Of a stretch of 34,173 nucleotides of DNA, positions 7,230 to 16,371 are shown piece by piece. Both the position numbers and the translations under genes were made by a program. The notes under the pieces are model-generated. The model worked only from the letters and a program-made list of their open reading frames with translations. It was not told the origin of the DNA and ran no database searches. This stretch comes from Chitinophagaceae bacterium (GTDB lineage: Bacteria; Bacteroidota; Bacteroidia; Chitinophagales; Chitinophagaceae): positions 1-34,173 of the forward strand of contig JAACZQ010000061.1 in the NCBI GenBank assembly GCA_009996675.1. Reading direction: 5' to 3'. The first letter of the stretch is position 1, and each line of letters begins with the position of its first letter.

Positions 7230-7846
7230 TCCTGAAATATTTTGATGATTTCACCGATGAACAGCTGACCAAATTTGCAGCATTGGATGAGTTATACAAA
7301 GAATGGAATGCCAAAATAAATGTGGTATCGAGAAAAGATATCGACAGTATTTACCTGCATCATGTATTGCATTCGCTGAGCATTGCTGCGATTGCGGATT
7401 TCGAACCGGGCACAGAAGTGATTGATATTGGTTGTGGTGGTGGATTTCCGGGGGTACCCCTGGCAATTTTTTTCCCGCAAGTGAAGTTTCACATGGTAGA
7501 CAGTATTGCCAAAAAATTAAAAGTGGTGGAAGCTGTGGCTACAGCAACCGGCATACAAAATATTACTGTTCAACACACCCGCGCAGAAGAAATCAGGAAC
7601 TGCAAATTTGATTTTGCTGTATCCCGGGCGGTAGCTCCGCTGAAAGATTTGTGGCGCTGGGCCGGTCCTTTGCTCAAAAAGGGACACAAACAAACCATGG
7701 CCAATGGGCTTATTTGCCTGAAAGGCGGTGACCTGGCCCAGGAAATATTTGAAAGCGGTTTACGCCCGCGTATGATGCCGGTTGATAAAATATTCCCGGA
7801 ACCTTATTTCGCCGAAAAATTCATACTACATGTAGCCAAACCATAA
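7199..7846 (+). CDS. rsmG: 16S rRNA (guanine-527-N7)-methyltransferase
   Basis: A 215-residue RsmG/GidB enzyme that methylates G527 in the 530 loop of 16S rRNA using S-adenosylmethionine. The N-terminal helix stretch with EWNAKINVVSRKD is diagnostic. The SAM-binding glycine loop VIDIGCGGGFPGVPLAI lies at 74-90, and the SRAVAPL stretch and LKGGDL follow as in the family. The length is typical (about 207-240). The start overlaps the end of the glycosyltransferase by 31 bases, and no own promoter is visible. It ends 8 bases before the stop of the converging antiporter gene, with no separate hairpin between. Identity is sure. Confidence 0.95.
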   Translation: MESTPQKLGLILKYFDDFTDEQLTKFAALDELYKEWNAKINVVSRKDIDSIYLHHVLHSLSIAAIADFEPGTEVIDIGCGGGFPGVPLAIFFPQVKFHMVDSIAKKLKVVEAVATATGIQNITVQHTRAEEIRNCKFDFAVSRAVAPLKDLWRWAGPLLKKGHKQTMANGLICLKGGDLAQEIFESGLRPRMMPVDKIFPEPYFAEKFILHVAKP

Positions 7847-7854
7847 AACGAAGA

Positions 7855-10080
7855 TCAGGGATGATACAGTTCCTGTATTTTCTTTTTATTTCCCACGATC
7901 CAGACAATATCATCCCACTCCAGCTGGGTAAAAGATGATGGGTTCAGGATACGTTCCCCTTTACGCTCAATCCCCACTACCAGTCCATTGGTTTTTTCGC
8001 GAATCCCTGATTCACGTATCGTGAGACCTTTGAGGCGGGTATGTTCATCCACAACAATTTTTTCCAGTTCAACGGCTTCTTTTTCGGTGGTAGCTTCGTC
8101 TACAAACGGGGGAATGATTTTACTGAATTCCTGTAATTGCAGATCGGTTCCGATTACACCAATTGTATCAAAAGGAAATATTTTTTCAGTGCGTGCCGGA
8201 GCAAACAAGACCTGGTTACCTCTTTCAATAAATGCCACATTGATCCCGAATTGTTCACGCCAGCGGAGATCCTCCAGGGTTGTGCCGATATAAGATGCCT
8301 GCGGACTGATCTTGTAATGGGTAAGGTGTGCATCCCAGGGGGAAAGGTGATTTTCCGTTTTATTCTGTTCCAGTAATTCCTTTTCGTGCAGGTTTTGCAG
8401 AAAACGATCTTCAATGCGCTGGTAAAAACTTTGTAATCGCTGGCGGAAAACAACCATAATACCTGCCATAAATACAATGGTGGCACTGACGGCTATCCAG
8501 AAATCAAATAACTGACGAAGCAGGAAACCCACCAGCAGAACAGCTGTAATATTCCGGGCTATTTCGAGCATTACCAGCGGGCCATGGCTGTATTTTTTAT
8601 CCAGCCAGAGTGCGGCGTAAGCACTCTTATGCATTTTTTTAACGGTAATGGCCCAGATAAAAGGCGCCATCAATGCCAGACCCAGCAAGGCTGCGATAAT
8701 CCTGGCAATCATTTCGTTTTCGATATGCCCCATGAGGAATGGCAGCACAAAATAACGGATGAAAAGTATGAGTGCGATCATGATCACACCATTCAGAACA
8801 ATGATCTGCATATAGAACCGCAGCAATTTTTTCCAGTTGCTTTCGCTTTCGATGATCTGGGAACTGCTGCTGTATCGTTCCAGTGAACGGATCCATTTTT
8901 CCGGTAATACACGCAGTAAAAAACGGTGCAGGGGCTCCGCGAGTTTGATCATATACGGCGTGGTAAAAGTGGTGATGACAGATACCCCAACCGCAATGGG
9001 ATACAGGTAAGAACTGGTTACATTAAGCGAAACCCCGAGGGTGGCAATGATGAAAGAAAATTCACCGATCTGCGACATACTCGTACCTGCCTGAACGGCC
9101 TGTTTCAAGGGCCGGCCCGCCAGTAATGCACCCGTACTTACAAATATGGTCTTCCCCAGAATAACTGCCAGGGTGAGCATAATAACCGGGAATGCATATT
9201 CAACAAGAATAGCCGGATCAATCAACATACCTACCGAGACAAAAAATACGGCGCCAAACAGGTCTTTGACAGAAGTAATCAGGTGTTCAATTTTATGCGC
9301 CTGTGTGGTTTCGGCCAGAATCGACCCCATGATGAATGCACCCAATGCTGCTGAAAAACCTACCTGATCGGCCAGCACCACCATCCCCAGACACAAACCC
9401 AGTGACACCACCAGCAAGGTCTCACTGCTCATGAATTTATTGGCTTTTTTGAAAAAAGTGGGCAGGAGAAAAATACCGGATACAAACCAAAGGCATAGGA
9501 AAAACAGGAGTTTGAGAATCGAGAAAAGCATTTGAGTGCCTTCAAACTGACTACTGATGGCCAGGGTAGATAATAATACCATCAAGAGGATGGCTACCAG
9601 ATCTTCGATCACCAGTACTCCCAGTACCAGGCCGGTAAACTGCTTGGATTTTAAACCCAGTTCATCGAAGGCCCGGAAAATGATAGTGGTGGAGGAAATA
9701 GCAATTATACCACCCAGAAAAAGGCTATCCATTCTTGGCCATCCCAATATTTGTCCCATGGAATATCCCAGGAGCATCATACAGATCAATTCGGTGATAC
9801 CGGTAATGGCAGCCGAGCCGCCCACTTTGACCAGTTTTTTAAAACTGAATTCAATACCCAGGGCAAACAAAAGAAATACCACCCCTATCTCAGCCCATAT
9901 TTTAATCCCTTCCATATCACCGATGGTTGGGAATAATTTGAAATTAGGTCCTACCAGCAAACCCGCAATAATATATCCCAGTACTACCGGTTGTTTTAAT
10001 TTTTTAAACAGCAGTGTCATCACACCGGCAGCGCCCAGGATAAGCGCCAAGTCTTTGATCAGTACGGGTAAATGAGTCAT
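7855..10080 (-). CDS. CPA2-family cation:proton antiporter with two C-terminal TrkA-C domains (KefB/YbaL-like)
   Basis: A 741-residue integral membrane protein. Residues 1 to about 385 form the Na+/H+ exchanger domain with some 12 helices. They contain QPVVLGYIIAGLLVGP, the ISSTTIIFRAF stretch, VLGVLVIEDLVAILLM with the transport aspartate, and GFSAALGAFIMGSILAE. A second group of three to four helices covers about 410-545. Two RCK_C/TrkA-C regulatory domains follow (about 590-655 and 675-741). No Rossmann RCK_N domain separates them, unlike E. coli KefB/KefC. The family exports K+ or Na+ against protons; the ion cannot be read. The ATG at 10080 is used; the frame extends to a TTG two codons upstream. 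It is monocistronic in appearance and is followed by converging rsmG. Confidence 0.88.
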   Translation of the reverse strand: MTHLPVLIKDLALILGAAGVMTLLFKKLKQPVVLGYIIAGLLVGPNFKLFPTIGDMEGIKIWAEIGVVFLLFALGIEFSFKKLVKVGGSAAITGITELICMMLLGYSMGQILGWPRMDSLFLGGIIAISSTTIIFRAFDELGLKSKQFTGLVLGVLVIEDLVAILLMVLLSTLAISSQFEGTQMLFSILKLLFFLCLWFVSGIFLLPTFFKKANKFMSSETLLVVSLGLCLGMVVLADQVGFSAALGAFIMGSILAETTQAHKIEHLITSVKDLFGAVFFVSVGMLIDPAILVEYAFPVIMLTLAVILGKTIFVSTGALLAGRPLKQAVQAGTSMSQIGEFSFIIATLGVSLNVTSSYLYPIAVGVSVITTFTTPYMIKLAEPLHRFLLRVLPEKWIRSLERYSSSSQIIESESNWKKLLRFYMQIIVLNGVIMIALILFIRYFVLPFLMGHIENEMIARIIAALLGLALMAPFIWAITVKKMHKSAYAALWLDKKYSHGPLVMLEIARNITAVLLVGFLLRQLFDFWIAVSATIVFMAGIMVVFRQRLQSFYQRIEDRFLQNLHEKELLEQNKTENHLSPWDAHLTHYKISPQASYIGTTLEDLRWREQFGINVAFIERGNQVLFAPARTEKIFPFDTIGVIGTDLQLQEFSKIIPPFVDEATTEKEAVELEKIVVDEHTRLKGLTIRESGIREKTNGLVVGIERKGERILNPSSFTQLEWDDIVWIVGNKKKIQELYHP

Positions 10081-10145
10081 AGGCAATAAACTTTAATCCG
10101 TCCGGTTTATGCGTCGGCAGAAAATACAAAAAAAATCGGAATTAC

Positions 10146-10631
10146 TCAGGGATGAATCAGTTGTTCGAGTACATAATGTACTGCGGGACAGAAAGTAGCA
10201 TTTTTGAGTGTGATAGCAGGCCGTTTGATCAATACGTCTTCATCGGTATACGGGAAGCGTTGACAATCAGAGGGGCGCTGTTCATAAATGCTACAAACAT
10301 TATCTGATCCAAGAAAAGGGCATGGTTTAGTTTTGGCAACATAATCACCATCTTCGTCGAGGCTAAGATAAGTATCGATAAAAACACTCTCCTTTAACCG
10401 GAGGTATTTGCTGATGCGCTTGATATCCGGTGTTTTAAACCGGGGGGAATAATTCTTGCAACAATTGGCACAGGTAAGGCAATCAATTCTTTCAAAAGCG
10501 GCTTCGTGCAAATCCGGCAACTGCCTGAGAACCTTGTTTTTATCGGCTTTTTGTAAAAAATGCCGGTATTGCTTCTGGTGCTCGGCGCTGCGTTTTTCCC
10601 ATTGATCCATATTAATATCACGCATATCCAT
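10146..10631 (-). CDS. YkgJ-family cysteine-cluster protein
   Basis: A 161-residue soluble protein of the CxxCxxCC family, thought to bind zinc or iron (possibly an Fe-S cluster). Eight cysteines are in the expected pattern: C51-x2-C54-x2-C57-C58, then C104 (KPCPFL), C113 (CSIYEQRPSDCQRFP), C123 and C148 (FCPA). The N terminus is charged and helical. The biochemical role of the family is not established. The start is the first of three nearby methionines (ATG at 10631). A TAAATTTG box ends 38 bases upstream. It precedes the antiporter gene by 65 bases on the same strand, so readthrough is possible. Confidence 0.88.
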   Translation of the reverse strand: MDMRDINMDQWEKRSAEHQKQYRHFLQKADKNKVLRQLPDLHEAAFERIDCLTCANCCKNYSPRFKTPDIKRISKYLRLKESVFIDTYLSLDEDGDYVAKTKPCPFLGSDNVCSIYEQRPSDCQRFPYTDEDVLIKRPAITLKNATFCPAVHYVLEQLIHP

Positions 10632-10668
10632 CCTTAAGCTTACCCAAAAAATGGTTGATTCCGAGTTG

Positions 10669-10676
10669 CAAATTTA
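10669..10676 (-). promoter_or_regulatory. Promoter -7 element of the cysteine-cluster gene
   Basis: A perfect TAAATTTG on the minus strand, 37 bases before the ATG at 10631. No -33 TTG is seen at the normal distance. Confidence 0.4.
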
Positions 10677-10784
10677 CGACTAATCTCCGACTTGACCCTC
10701 GAAGGTCCTGTTAAGATCTTTTCACCGGTGTACACAAGCAATCCCCAGCGCATATAAAATCATTTTTTTGACCTTGCTTCATCG

Positions 10785-10792
10785 TACCTTTG
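10785..10792 (+). promoter_or_regulatory. gcvP: Promoter -7 element of gcvP
   Basis: A perfect TACCTTTG. The nearest upstream TTG in a T run (10768-10770) is 14 bases away, shorter than usual. The leader would be about 55 bases. No glycine-riboswitch-like tandem structure is evident in that leader. Confidence 0.45.
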
Positions 10793-10853
10793 CGGCGTTC
10801 CAGGCCTTATTCCAGGCAATCACATATTATCGAATTAATATACAATTTCCGTT

Positions 10854-13721
10854 ATGAATCTTTTTGAACAGCAGTCAGCCGAATTCCAGGGACGCCATAT
10901 CGGTCCCAGTGAGGCTGAAACCCAGTCAATGCTTGCCACCATTGGTATTGCTTCCCTTGAAGAACTGATCAGTAAAACGGTCCCTGATAATATTCGCATC
11001 AAAAAGCCGCTGGGTATTCCCGCAGCTGTGAGCGAGTTCCAGTACCTGAATGAGCTGAAACGAACTGCGTCCAAGAATCAGGTTTTTAAAAACTATATCG
11101 GCCAGGGCTATTATGGCACCATTACACCCAGTGTAATCCTGCGTAATATTTTTGAAAATCCAGGCTGGTATACCCAATACACCCCTTACCAGGCGGAAAT
11201 CTCTCAGGGACGCCTGGAAAGCCTGCTGAACTTTCAAACCATGGTAGCCGATCTTACCGGTTTACCCATAGCCAACGCATCTTTACTGGATGAGGCAACA
11301 GCTGCTGCAGAAGCAATGGCCATGATTTTTCATCACGTGAATAAAACCGATGAAATCAGCCGCCCACGCCTTTTTGTTGATGAAAAAGTTTTCCATCAAA
11401 CCAAAGATGTGCTGGCTACCCGTGCCGAACCCATTGGCATTGAAATTGTCGTGGGTGATTATACCACTGCTAATATTAATGATACTTATTTCGGCGCACT
11501 GATTCAGTACCCCAACAGTCATGGTTCTGTTGAAGATCATCGTCAATTTATTGATCAGGTTCATACTGCAGGTGGCTTTGTGATTATGGCCACCGATTTG
11601 CTGGCTTTGACCCTGCTGACCACTCCCGGGGAACTGGGGGCGGATGTTGCATTGGGCAGTGCCCAGCGTCTGGGAGTACCCATGGGCTATGGCGGTCCCC
11701 ACGCAGCTTTTTTTGCAACCAAGGATGAATTCAAGCGCAGCATTCCAGGCCGCCTGATTGGTGTTAGCATTGATGCCCAGGGTAACCGTGCACTGCGGAT
11801 GGCTCTACAAACACGTGAGCAACATATCAAACGTGAAAAAGCCACTTCCAATATTTGTACCGCCCAGGCCCTGCTGGCCAATATGGCGGCGATGTATGCC
11901 GTATATCATGGTGCAGCCGGACTCAAACAAATCGCAACCCGTATCCATCAGTTAACCAGCACCCTCGCAGCCGGACTCAAAGCGCTGGGTATTCAGCAGA
12001 ATAATACTGCCTATTTCGACACCTTGCATATTACTGCTACCGATACCGCGCAGGTAAGGAGTACTGCTGAAGCAGCTCATGCTAATTTCTATTACCAGGG
12101 TGAGTCCATCACCATCAGTCTGGATGAAACAACAGGTTTGGAGGATGTACAGGATATCCTGAACATTTTTGCAAAAGCTACCGGTAAAGCAGCGGTAATT
12201 GCCGATGCCACTGCTTTCCAGAACGGATACCGGCTGCCCGAAGCATTGATTCGTCAATCGGCTTATCTCACCCATCCGGTATTCAATACACATCGCAGTG
12301 AAAGCCAGATGATGCGTTACATCAAGCAATTGGAAAATAAGGACCTGTCGCTCAATACCAGTATGATCAGTTTGGGCAGTTGCACTATGAAATTAAATGC
12401 TGCTACTGAAATGATCCCGGTAAGCTGGCCCGAATTTGCCGGTCTGCACCCATTTGCGCCTGCAAAACAGGCCGGTGGTTACCAGCAGATTGTAGATGAA
12501 TTATCTGATTACCTGTGCAAGATTACCGGGTTTACCGCCTGTAGCTTACAACCCAATAGCGGCGCACAAGGCGAATACGCTGGTCTGTTAGCCATTCGTG
12601 GTTATCACCAGGCGCATCAAAATACCCATCGTGATGTGGTATTGATTCCGATCAGCGCCCACGGAACCAACCCTGCCAGTGCTGTTATGGCCGGGTTTAA
12701 AGTTGTGGTGGTTAAATGTGATGATGCCGGTAATATTGATGTTGCCGACCTGAAAGCCAAAGCAGAACAGCATAAAGACAAGTTGGGTGCGCTCATGGTG
12801 ACTTACCCTTCAACACATGGTGTGTTCGAAGAAACGATCCGCGATATCTGTCAGATTGTACATGATAACGGTGGTCTGGTTTATATGGATGGTGCGAATA
12901 TGAATGCGCAGGTTGGCTTAACCAGTCCGGGCATGATCGGTGCCGATGTATGTCACCTCAACCTCCACAAAACATTCTCTATTCCGCATGGTGGTGGTGG
13001 TCCGGGCATGGGCCCCATTTGTGTGAACGATAAACTGGCCCCCTATCTGCCTGGTCATACTGTATTGGGCAATGGTTCACTGGCCGTTAGTGCGGCGCAA
13101 TATGGATCTGCCAGTATCCTGCTGATCAGTTATGCCTACATAAAGATGCTGGGAGAAACCGGTATCCGCAAAGCCACTGAATATGCCATCCTGAACGCCA
13201 ACTATATGAAGGCAAGGCTGGAACAATACTATAAAATTCTGTATACCGGCAAGAACGGAACCTGTGCGCATGAGTTCATCGTTGATCTGCGTCCTTTCAA
13301 ACAATCGGCTGGTATTGAAGCGGAAGATGTTGCCAAGCGTTTGATTGATTATGGTTTCCATGCGCCTACTTTAAGCTTCCCGGTACCCGGTACCATTATG
13401 GTGGAACCAACTGAAAGCGAAGACAAAGCAGAGCTGGATCGTTTCTGTGATGCTATGATTGCCATATATGAAGAAATCAAAGCTGTAGAAGCCGGTAAAT
13501 TTGACAAGGCCGATAACCCGCTTAAGAATGCCCCGCATACACAGGCAGTGGTTTGTGCCAATGAGTGGAATCATGGGTATAGCCGCCAGGAAGCCGCGTT
13601 CCCCTTATATTATGTAACACAAAATAAATTCTGGCCCAGTGTAGCGCGTGTAAACAATACCTACGGTGACCGGAACCTCATCTGTACCTGTGAACCGGTT
13701 TCTTCATACATGGAAGAATAA
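10854..13721 (+). CDS. gcvP: Glycine dehydrogenase (decarboxylating), glycine cleavage P-protein
   Basis: A 955-residue single-chain P-protein that decarboxylates glycine with pyridoxal phosphate and passes the aminomethyl group to lipoylated GcvH. The length equals the fused alpha-beta form (E. coli is close to 957). The N-terminal half carries RHIGPSEAE and [14 protein letters not shown], then [21 protein letters not shown] sequence. The C-terminal half has [28 protein letters not shown], and the PLP lysine K706 in [17 protein letters not shown]. No neighbour is gcvH or gcvT, so the other subunits are encoded elsewhere. It is monocistronic with a promoter box 61 bases upstream and a strong bidirectional hairpin 19 bases after the stop. 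The ATG at 10854 gives the standard N terminus. Confidence 0.97.
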   Translation: MNLFEQQSAEFQGRHIGPSEAETQSMLATIGIASLEELISKTVPDNIRIKKPLGIPAAVSEFQYLNELKRTASKNQVFKNYIGQGYYGTITPSVILRNIFENPGWYTQYTPYQAEISQGRLESLLNFQTMVADLTGLPIANASLLDEATAAAEAMAMIFHHVNKTDEISRPRLFVDEKVFHQTKDVLATRAEPIGIEIVVGDYTTANINDTYFGALIQYPNSHGSVEDHRQFIDQVHTAGGFVIMATDLLALTLLTTPGELGADVALGSAQRLGVPMGYGGPHAAFFATKDEFKRSIPGRLIGVSIDAQGNRALRMALQTREQHIKREKATSNICTAQALLANMAAMYAVYHGAAGLKQIATRIHQLTSTLAAGLKALGIQQNNTAYFDTLHITATDTAQVRSTAEAAHANFYYQGESITISLDETTGLEDVQDILNIFAKATGKAAVIADATAFQNGYRLPEALIRQSAYLTHPVFNTHRSESQMMRYIKQLENKDLSLNTSMISLGSCTMKLNAATEMIPVSWPEFAGLHPFAPAKQAGGYQQIVDELSDYLCKITGFTACSLQPNSGAQGEYAGLLAIRGYHQAHQNTHRDVVLIPISAHGTNPASAVMAGFKVVVVKCDDAGNIDVADLKAKAEQHKDKLGALMVTYPSTHGVFEETIRDICQIVHDNGGLVYMDGANMNAQVGLTSPGMIGADVCHLNLHKTFSIPHGGGGPGMGPICVNDKLAPYLPGHTVLGNGSLAVSAAQYGSASILLISYAYIKMLGETGIRKATEYAILNANYMKARLEQYYKILYTGKNGTCAHEFIVDLRPFKQSAGIEAEDVAKRLIDYGFHAPTLSFPVPGTIMVEPTESEDKAELDRFCDAMIAIYEEIKAVEAGKFDKADNPLKNAPHTQAVVCANEWNHGYSRQEAAFPLYYVTQNKFWPSVARVNNTYGDRNLICTCEPVSSYMEE

Positions 13722-13740
13722 GGCTGTGATGGGCTGTCAT

Positions 13741-13773
13741 AAAAAAGCATGGCGATTTTCGCCATGCTTTTTT
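13741..13773. terminator. Bidirectional terminator between gcvP and the HTH regulator
   Basis: Arms AAAAAAGCATGGCGA (13741-13755) and TCGCCATGCTTTTTT (13759-13773) with a three-base loop. It has A and T tails on both sides and so works for both converging genes; it touches the regulator's stop codon. Confidence 0.92.
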
Positions 13774-14197
13774 ATTGGAGATCAGGCAGGCTTTGAGTCT
13801 GTGTTGCAGCGGACGCGAGTTTATGTTCCAATAACCCAATCAATTTTTGTTTATCCTGCAGGGCTGTCTCGAGGTGGTGCAATTGGCTACGGAGAAGCCT
13901 TATGATTTCATCTTTAGAATGTAAATAGTATTCCAGCTCTTCCCGTATTTCCTGATCCACTTCTGCCGCATGGTATGTGAAATCTATCAGCATGGGTCCC
14001 TTTCCGGTGATCAGCCACAGCAGATTCAGCTCAGGATAAGTCTGTTTGATTTTTTCCAATGTATCTGAGCCGATGTTGCCCTTGCCTTTGCGTTGCTGGG
14101 TCATATAACTTTTAGATACACCACAGCTTTCAGAGAAAGCGTAAGTAGTAATGCTGCGATGTTGCAGATAAATATGTAACCGATCTATGACGCGCAT
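13772..14197 (-). CDS. XRE-like helix-turn-helix regulator with a C-terminal coiled coil
   Basis: A 141-residue protein. Residues about 16-48 (TYAFSESCGVSKSYMTQQRKGKGNIGS) look like a lambda-repressor-type HTH. The following YPELNLLWLITGKGPML resembles the NPEWLLTGEGPM element of Bacteroidota XRE regulators. Residues about 78-128 (rich in Glu, Leu and Gln) form a heptad coiled coil, probably for dimerisation. There is no enzymatic or sensor domain. The start at 14197 is the first ATG and lies 11 bases from a perfect AGTTAA-N6-TTAACT repeat, a likely operator for autoregulation. It is divergent from a small coiled-coil gene at 14454. The coiled coil in place of a protease domain distinguishes it from phage CI/LexA types. 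Being a regulator is likely; its targets are unknown. Confidence 0.75.
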   Translation of the reverse strand: MRVIDRLHIYLQHRSITTYAFSESCGVSKSYMTQQRKGKGNIGSDTLEKIKQTYPELNLLWLITGKGPMLIDFTYHAAEVDQEIREELEYYLHSKDEIIRLLRSQLHHLETALQDKQKLIGLLEHKLASAATQTQSLPDLQ

Positions 14198-14208
14198 ACT
14201 GGAAAAAG

Positions 14209-14226
14209 AGTTAACAACTATTAACT
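14209..14226. promoter_or_regulatory. Candidate operator, perfect inverted repeat before the HTH gene
   Basis: AGTTAA (14209-14214), six bases, TTAACT (14221-14226). Its position 11 bases from the HTH start codon and its symmetry suit binding of a dimeric regulator, probably the adjacent HTH protein. An AT-rich TAAAAAATTTA element adjoins it. Confidence 0.5.
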
Positions 14227-14255
14227 AAAAAATTTAGCAACCACTCAGTGTTTTG

Positions 14256-14263
14256 TATTTTTG
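14256..14263 (+). promoter_or_regulatory. Promoter -7 element in the divergent region
   Basis: A perfect TATTTTTG on the plus strand, 190 bases before the ATG at 14454, so a long leader is predicted. Within that leader AATACGTATT (14311-14320) is a ten-base palindrome. No clear -33 TTG. The remaining bases of 14198-14453 show no gene. Confidence 0.4.
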
Positions 14264-14453
14264 TGATTCATCGTGGTTTTACGAAAAAACACAATTAGCA
14301 TAAATACTGCAATACGTATTTATACACGATCTGTCACCGCATTATTACGTGGGCCATACGCTTTATAGTGCAGATCAAATCCAAAAAACACCAGGTCGTA
14401 AACCAGCTTCCCACCGGCCGCTTTCCCGTCAGAAAGCAATTAAATCCACTTTT

Positions 14454-14768
14454 ATGGAACGCATAGATTTTCCAGCCTGGGAATATCGTTCCCAGCAATT
14501 AACTCCCGAAGAAGTGCAACAACCCACCCGGGTGCTGCATGAGTTGTTCGACTACGCTCACTTACCCGAGCTCAGAGCCGTTTTATGGGAATGGCTCAAG
14601 TGTACGGTAACAGGAGGATTCGTCGAAACCATGGATCTGCAGCAGCGTAACAGCATACTGTTCCTCTATGAACATATGCAAAAGCTCATTGAAGCTGCAC
14701 ATCTCATCCACTTGCAGCAGCAGGCCATCGAGGAGCAGCGGCAGGAATTAAAACGCCATGTTTTTTAG
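14454..14768 (+). CDS. Small coiled-coil protein of unknown function, divergent from the HTH regulator
   Basis: A 104-residue protein starting at the ATG at 14454 (MERIDFPAWEYRSQQL). The frame continues upstream to a GTG at 14349, but that extra stretch is basic and unstructured and the ATG is preferred. Residues 10-55 are a helical region with aromatic and acidic positions (ELFDYAHLPELRAVLWEWLK), and residues about 70-104 are a Gln/Glu/Leu-rich coiled coil. No signal peptide, membrane segment or cysteine motif is seen. I do not recognise a characterised family. Its position opposite an HTH gene with a shared control region hints that the two work together, for example as antirepressor or partner; this is inference. 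A weak hairpin follows the stop. Confidence 0.6.
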   Translation: MERIDFPAWEYRSQQLTPEEVQQPTRVLHELFDYAHLPELRAVLWEWLKCTVTGGFVETMDLQQRNSILFLYEHMQKLIEAAHLIHLQQQAIEEQRQELKRHVF

Positions 14769-14777
14769 CCTTCCGCA

Positions 14778-14807
14778 AATCACATAAATATGTGATTAAA
14801 TTTTTAA
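14778..14807 (+). terminator. AT-rich hairpin after the small coiled-coil gene
   Basis: AATCACATA (14778-14786), two-base loop, TATGTGATT (14789-14797), then AAATTTTTAA. The stem is perfect but low in GC, so termination is probably weak. Confidence 0.5.
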
Positions 14808-14865
14808 CATGCTGAAAATCAAATGAAATCATTCCCATAATCGGTCATTCAGGGGGATGAGTGGC

Positions 14866-14897
14866 TTGGTTTTCGGCATGTTTCAGAATTAGTTTTG
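14866..14897 (+). promoter_or_regulatory. Promoter of the secreted-paralogue pair
   Basis: TTG at 14866-14868, 21 bases, then a perfect TAGTTTTG at 14890-14897. The leader would be about 25 bases before the ATG at 14930. Confidence 0.6.
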
Positions 14898-14929
14898 CAC
14901 CGTTATCTGATACCTATAAAAAACAGAAC

Positions 14930-15736
14930 ATGAAGCAAAAACTATTCATCTTAGTCTGGGTCGCCTTTTTGGGACTGATCCATCAACCAGCCGGGGCTCA
15001 GGGCTTCCTGAAAAAACTCAAGGACAAGGTTGAAAAAAGAGCAGAAGAAGCCATTGATAAAAAACTGGCCGACAAAACCGGGGTTAGCAGCAGCAATACC
15101 AATAACAACAGTGTTAACGGCAATGGCTTACCGGGTCAAAAAGGAATAGGCAAACCCGCCAATAAAAATGGTGAGGGCCTGAAAAACACCACACCGCCCG
15201 ATGTGGTACAACAACTGACTGATGCCGACCAGGCTTATCAGCGTAGTCAATATGGCGATGCGCGTTTTTCCATCCAACAGGCATTGCTGGGTGTGGAATT
15301 ACAACTGGGCAAAAATCTTTTACAATCCCTGCCCCAGGAAATTAACGGTTTACCGCTCGACTCCGCAGATGACCGCGTGATGAGTACCCGTTATGGCTGG
15401 GCCAACCTCACCATCCAGCGTAATTATCAGAAAGAAGACAAACAATTATCCATACTGATAGGCAATAATTCCGTTTATGCGGGTATGCTTGATTTGTATT
15501 TTGGATTTGCGGCTACCCAATCCAATGGTGAAACGCAGGATGTAAAACAGATCCGCGTGAAAGGACATAAGGGCATTATCAAATTCGATCAGAATGATGG
15601 TTATACCGTATTGGTTCAGCTTGGCCAATCGGGTATGATTACCTGGCAAGGGATCAATTTCAGTACCGAACAGGAAATGATGGATGCGGTTAACAAATTC
15701 GATATCGAAAATATTCGCAAAACCATTGGAGAGTAA
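14930..15736 (+). CDS. Secreted protein of unknown function, first of a tandem related pair
   Basis: A 268-residue protein with a clear signal peptide (MKQKLFILVWVAFLGL..., cleavage likely after PAGAQ, residue 24). A basic amphipathic helix (FLKKLKDKVEKRAEEAIDKKL) and an Asn/Gly-rich linker (residues about 48-82) come next. A folded C-terminal domain (about 90-268) contains YQRSQYGDARFSIQQAL, LGKNLLQSLP, QIRVKGHKGIIKF and a final DIENIRKTIGE. The same domain makes up all of the mature part of the next protein. No catalytic motif or known domain is recognised. The ATG at 14930 is chosen because it starts the signal peptide; the open frame reaches further upstream to a GTG inside the promoter. 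The gap to the next gene is 18 bases, so they form one operon. Confidence 0.7.
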   Translation: MKQKLFILVWVAFLGLIHQPAGAQGFLKKLKDKVEKRAEEAIDKKLADKTGVSSSNTNNNSVNGNGLPGQKGIGKPANKNGEGLKNTTPPDVVQQLTDADQAYQRSQYGDARFSIQQALLGVELQLGKNLLQSLPQEINGLPLDSADDRVMSTRYGWANLTIQRNYQKEDKQLSILIGNNSVYAGMLDLYFGFAATQSNGETQDVKQIRVKGHKGIIKFDQNDGYTVLVQLGQSGMITWQGINFSTEQEMMDAVNKFDIENIRKTIGE

Positions 15737-15754
15737 CGCTTAAACCAACAAATC

Positions 15755-16351
15755 ATGAAAAAGAATTTCTTCCTCATAGTGCTGCTGGTTTGTACCGGCG
15801 CCCAGGCACAGGATTTTAAAAACAACCTTGCCACAGCCAAAACCAGCTACCAGGCAGGCAAATTACAGGATACACATTTTGCTTTACAGCAAATCATGCA
15901 GGACCTCGATATTACCATTGGTAAGGAAGTATTGAAACTGTTACCCACCAGCATCGACACCATGCAATCCATTACCCGCGAAGAACAGGTGAACGGCAGC
16001 AGTAATTTTGCAGGAGTAACCATCCGGAAAATGTATGGCATGGGAGCCAAAAAAGCCGAATTGAATATCACCATCAATTCCCCACTGCTCACAACATTGA
16101 ATGCCTATATCACTTCCCCACTCATGGGCTCATTTGGCGGAGACCCCAATAGTCGCATTTTAAAAGTGGGTGGCTATAAAGGCAAACTTTCACGTGAACA
16201 GGGTGTTACGGAAGCGGATACCCGTTATAAGCTGGAAATCCCCCTCAGTAATGCACTGCTCAGCTTTGAATTAAACAATACCACTGAATCAGAAATACTC
16301 AAATGGGCCAATAGCATCCCAATGGATAAAATAGCTACCATTATTCAGTAA
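15755..16351 (+). CDS. Secreted protein of unknown function, second of a tandem related pair
   Basis: A 198-residue protein with a signal peptide (MKKNFFLIVLLVCTGAQAQ, cleavage after AQA or near residue 19). The mature part aligns along its whole length with the C-terminal domain of the upstream protein: YQAGKLQDTHFALQQIM with YQRSQYGDARFSIQQAL, IGKEVLKLLPTSID with LGKNLLQSLPQEIN, ILKVGGYKGKL with QIRVKGHKGII, and the C-terminal helix near MDKIATII. It lacks the basic helix and the Asn-rich linker. No characterised family is recognised. The shared promoter and the strong terminator behind it make a two-gene unit. The two products may form a complex in the periplasm, which is inference from the pairing only. 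Confidence 0.7.
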   Translation: MKKNFFLIVLLVCTGAQAQDFKNNLATAKTSYQAGKLQDTHFALQQIMQDLDITIGKEVLKLLPTSIDTMQSITREEQVNGSSNFAGVTIRKMYGMGAKKAELNITINSPLLTTLNAYITSPLMGSFGGDPNSRILKVGGYKGKLSREQGVTEADTRYKLEIPLSNALLSFELNNTTESEILKWANSIPMDKIATIIQ

Positions 16352-16371
16352 TAACCAGGCCTTTTATCTAT

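Noticed and set aside
9557..10075. Open frame of 172 codons on the plus strand opposite the antiporter
   Set aside because: Composition is Ser/Pro/Arg-rich as expected for the complement of membrane-helix codons; no start context and no domain.
10693..10706. Near-palindrome GACCCTCGAAGGTC between the cysteine-cluster gene and gcvP as an operator
   Set aside because: Only 12 of 14 positions are symmetric, no regulator is adjacent, and such short repeats occur by chance.
10793..10853. Glycine riboswitch in the gcvP leader
   Set aside because: The leader after the promoter box is only about 55 bases, too short for the aptamer, and shows no matching structure.
14349..14453. N-terminal extension of the small coiled-coil protein from a GTG at 14349
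   Set aside because: The added residues are basic and low in structure, and the ATG at 14454 begins the region that looks like a folded protein.
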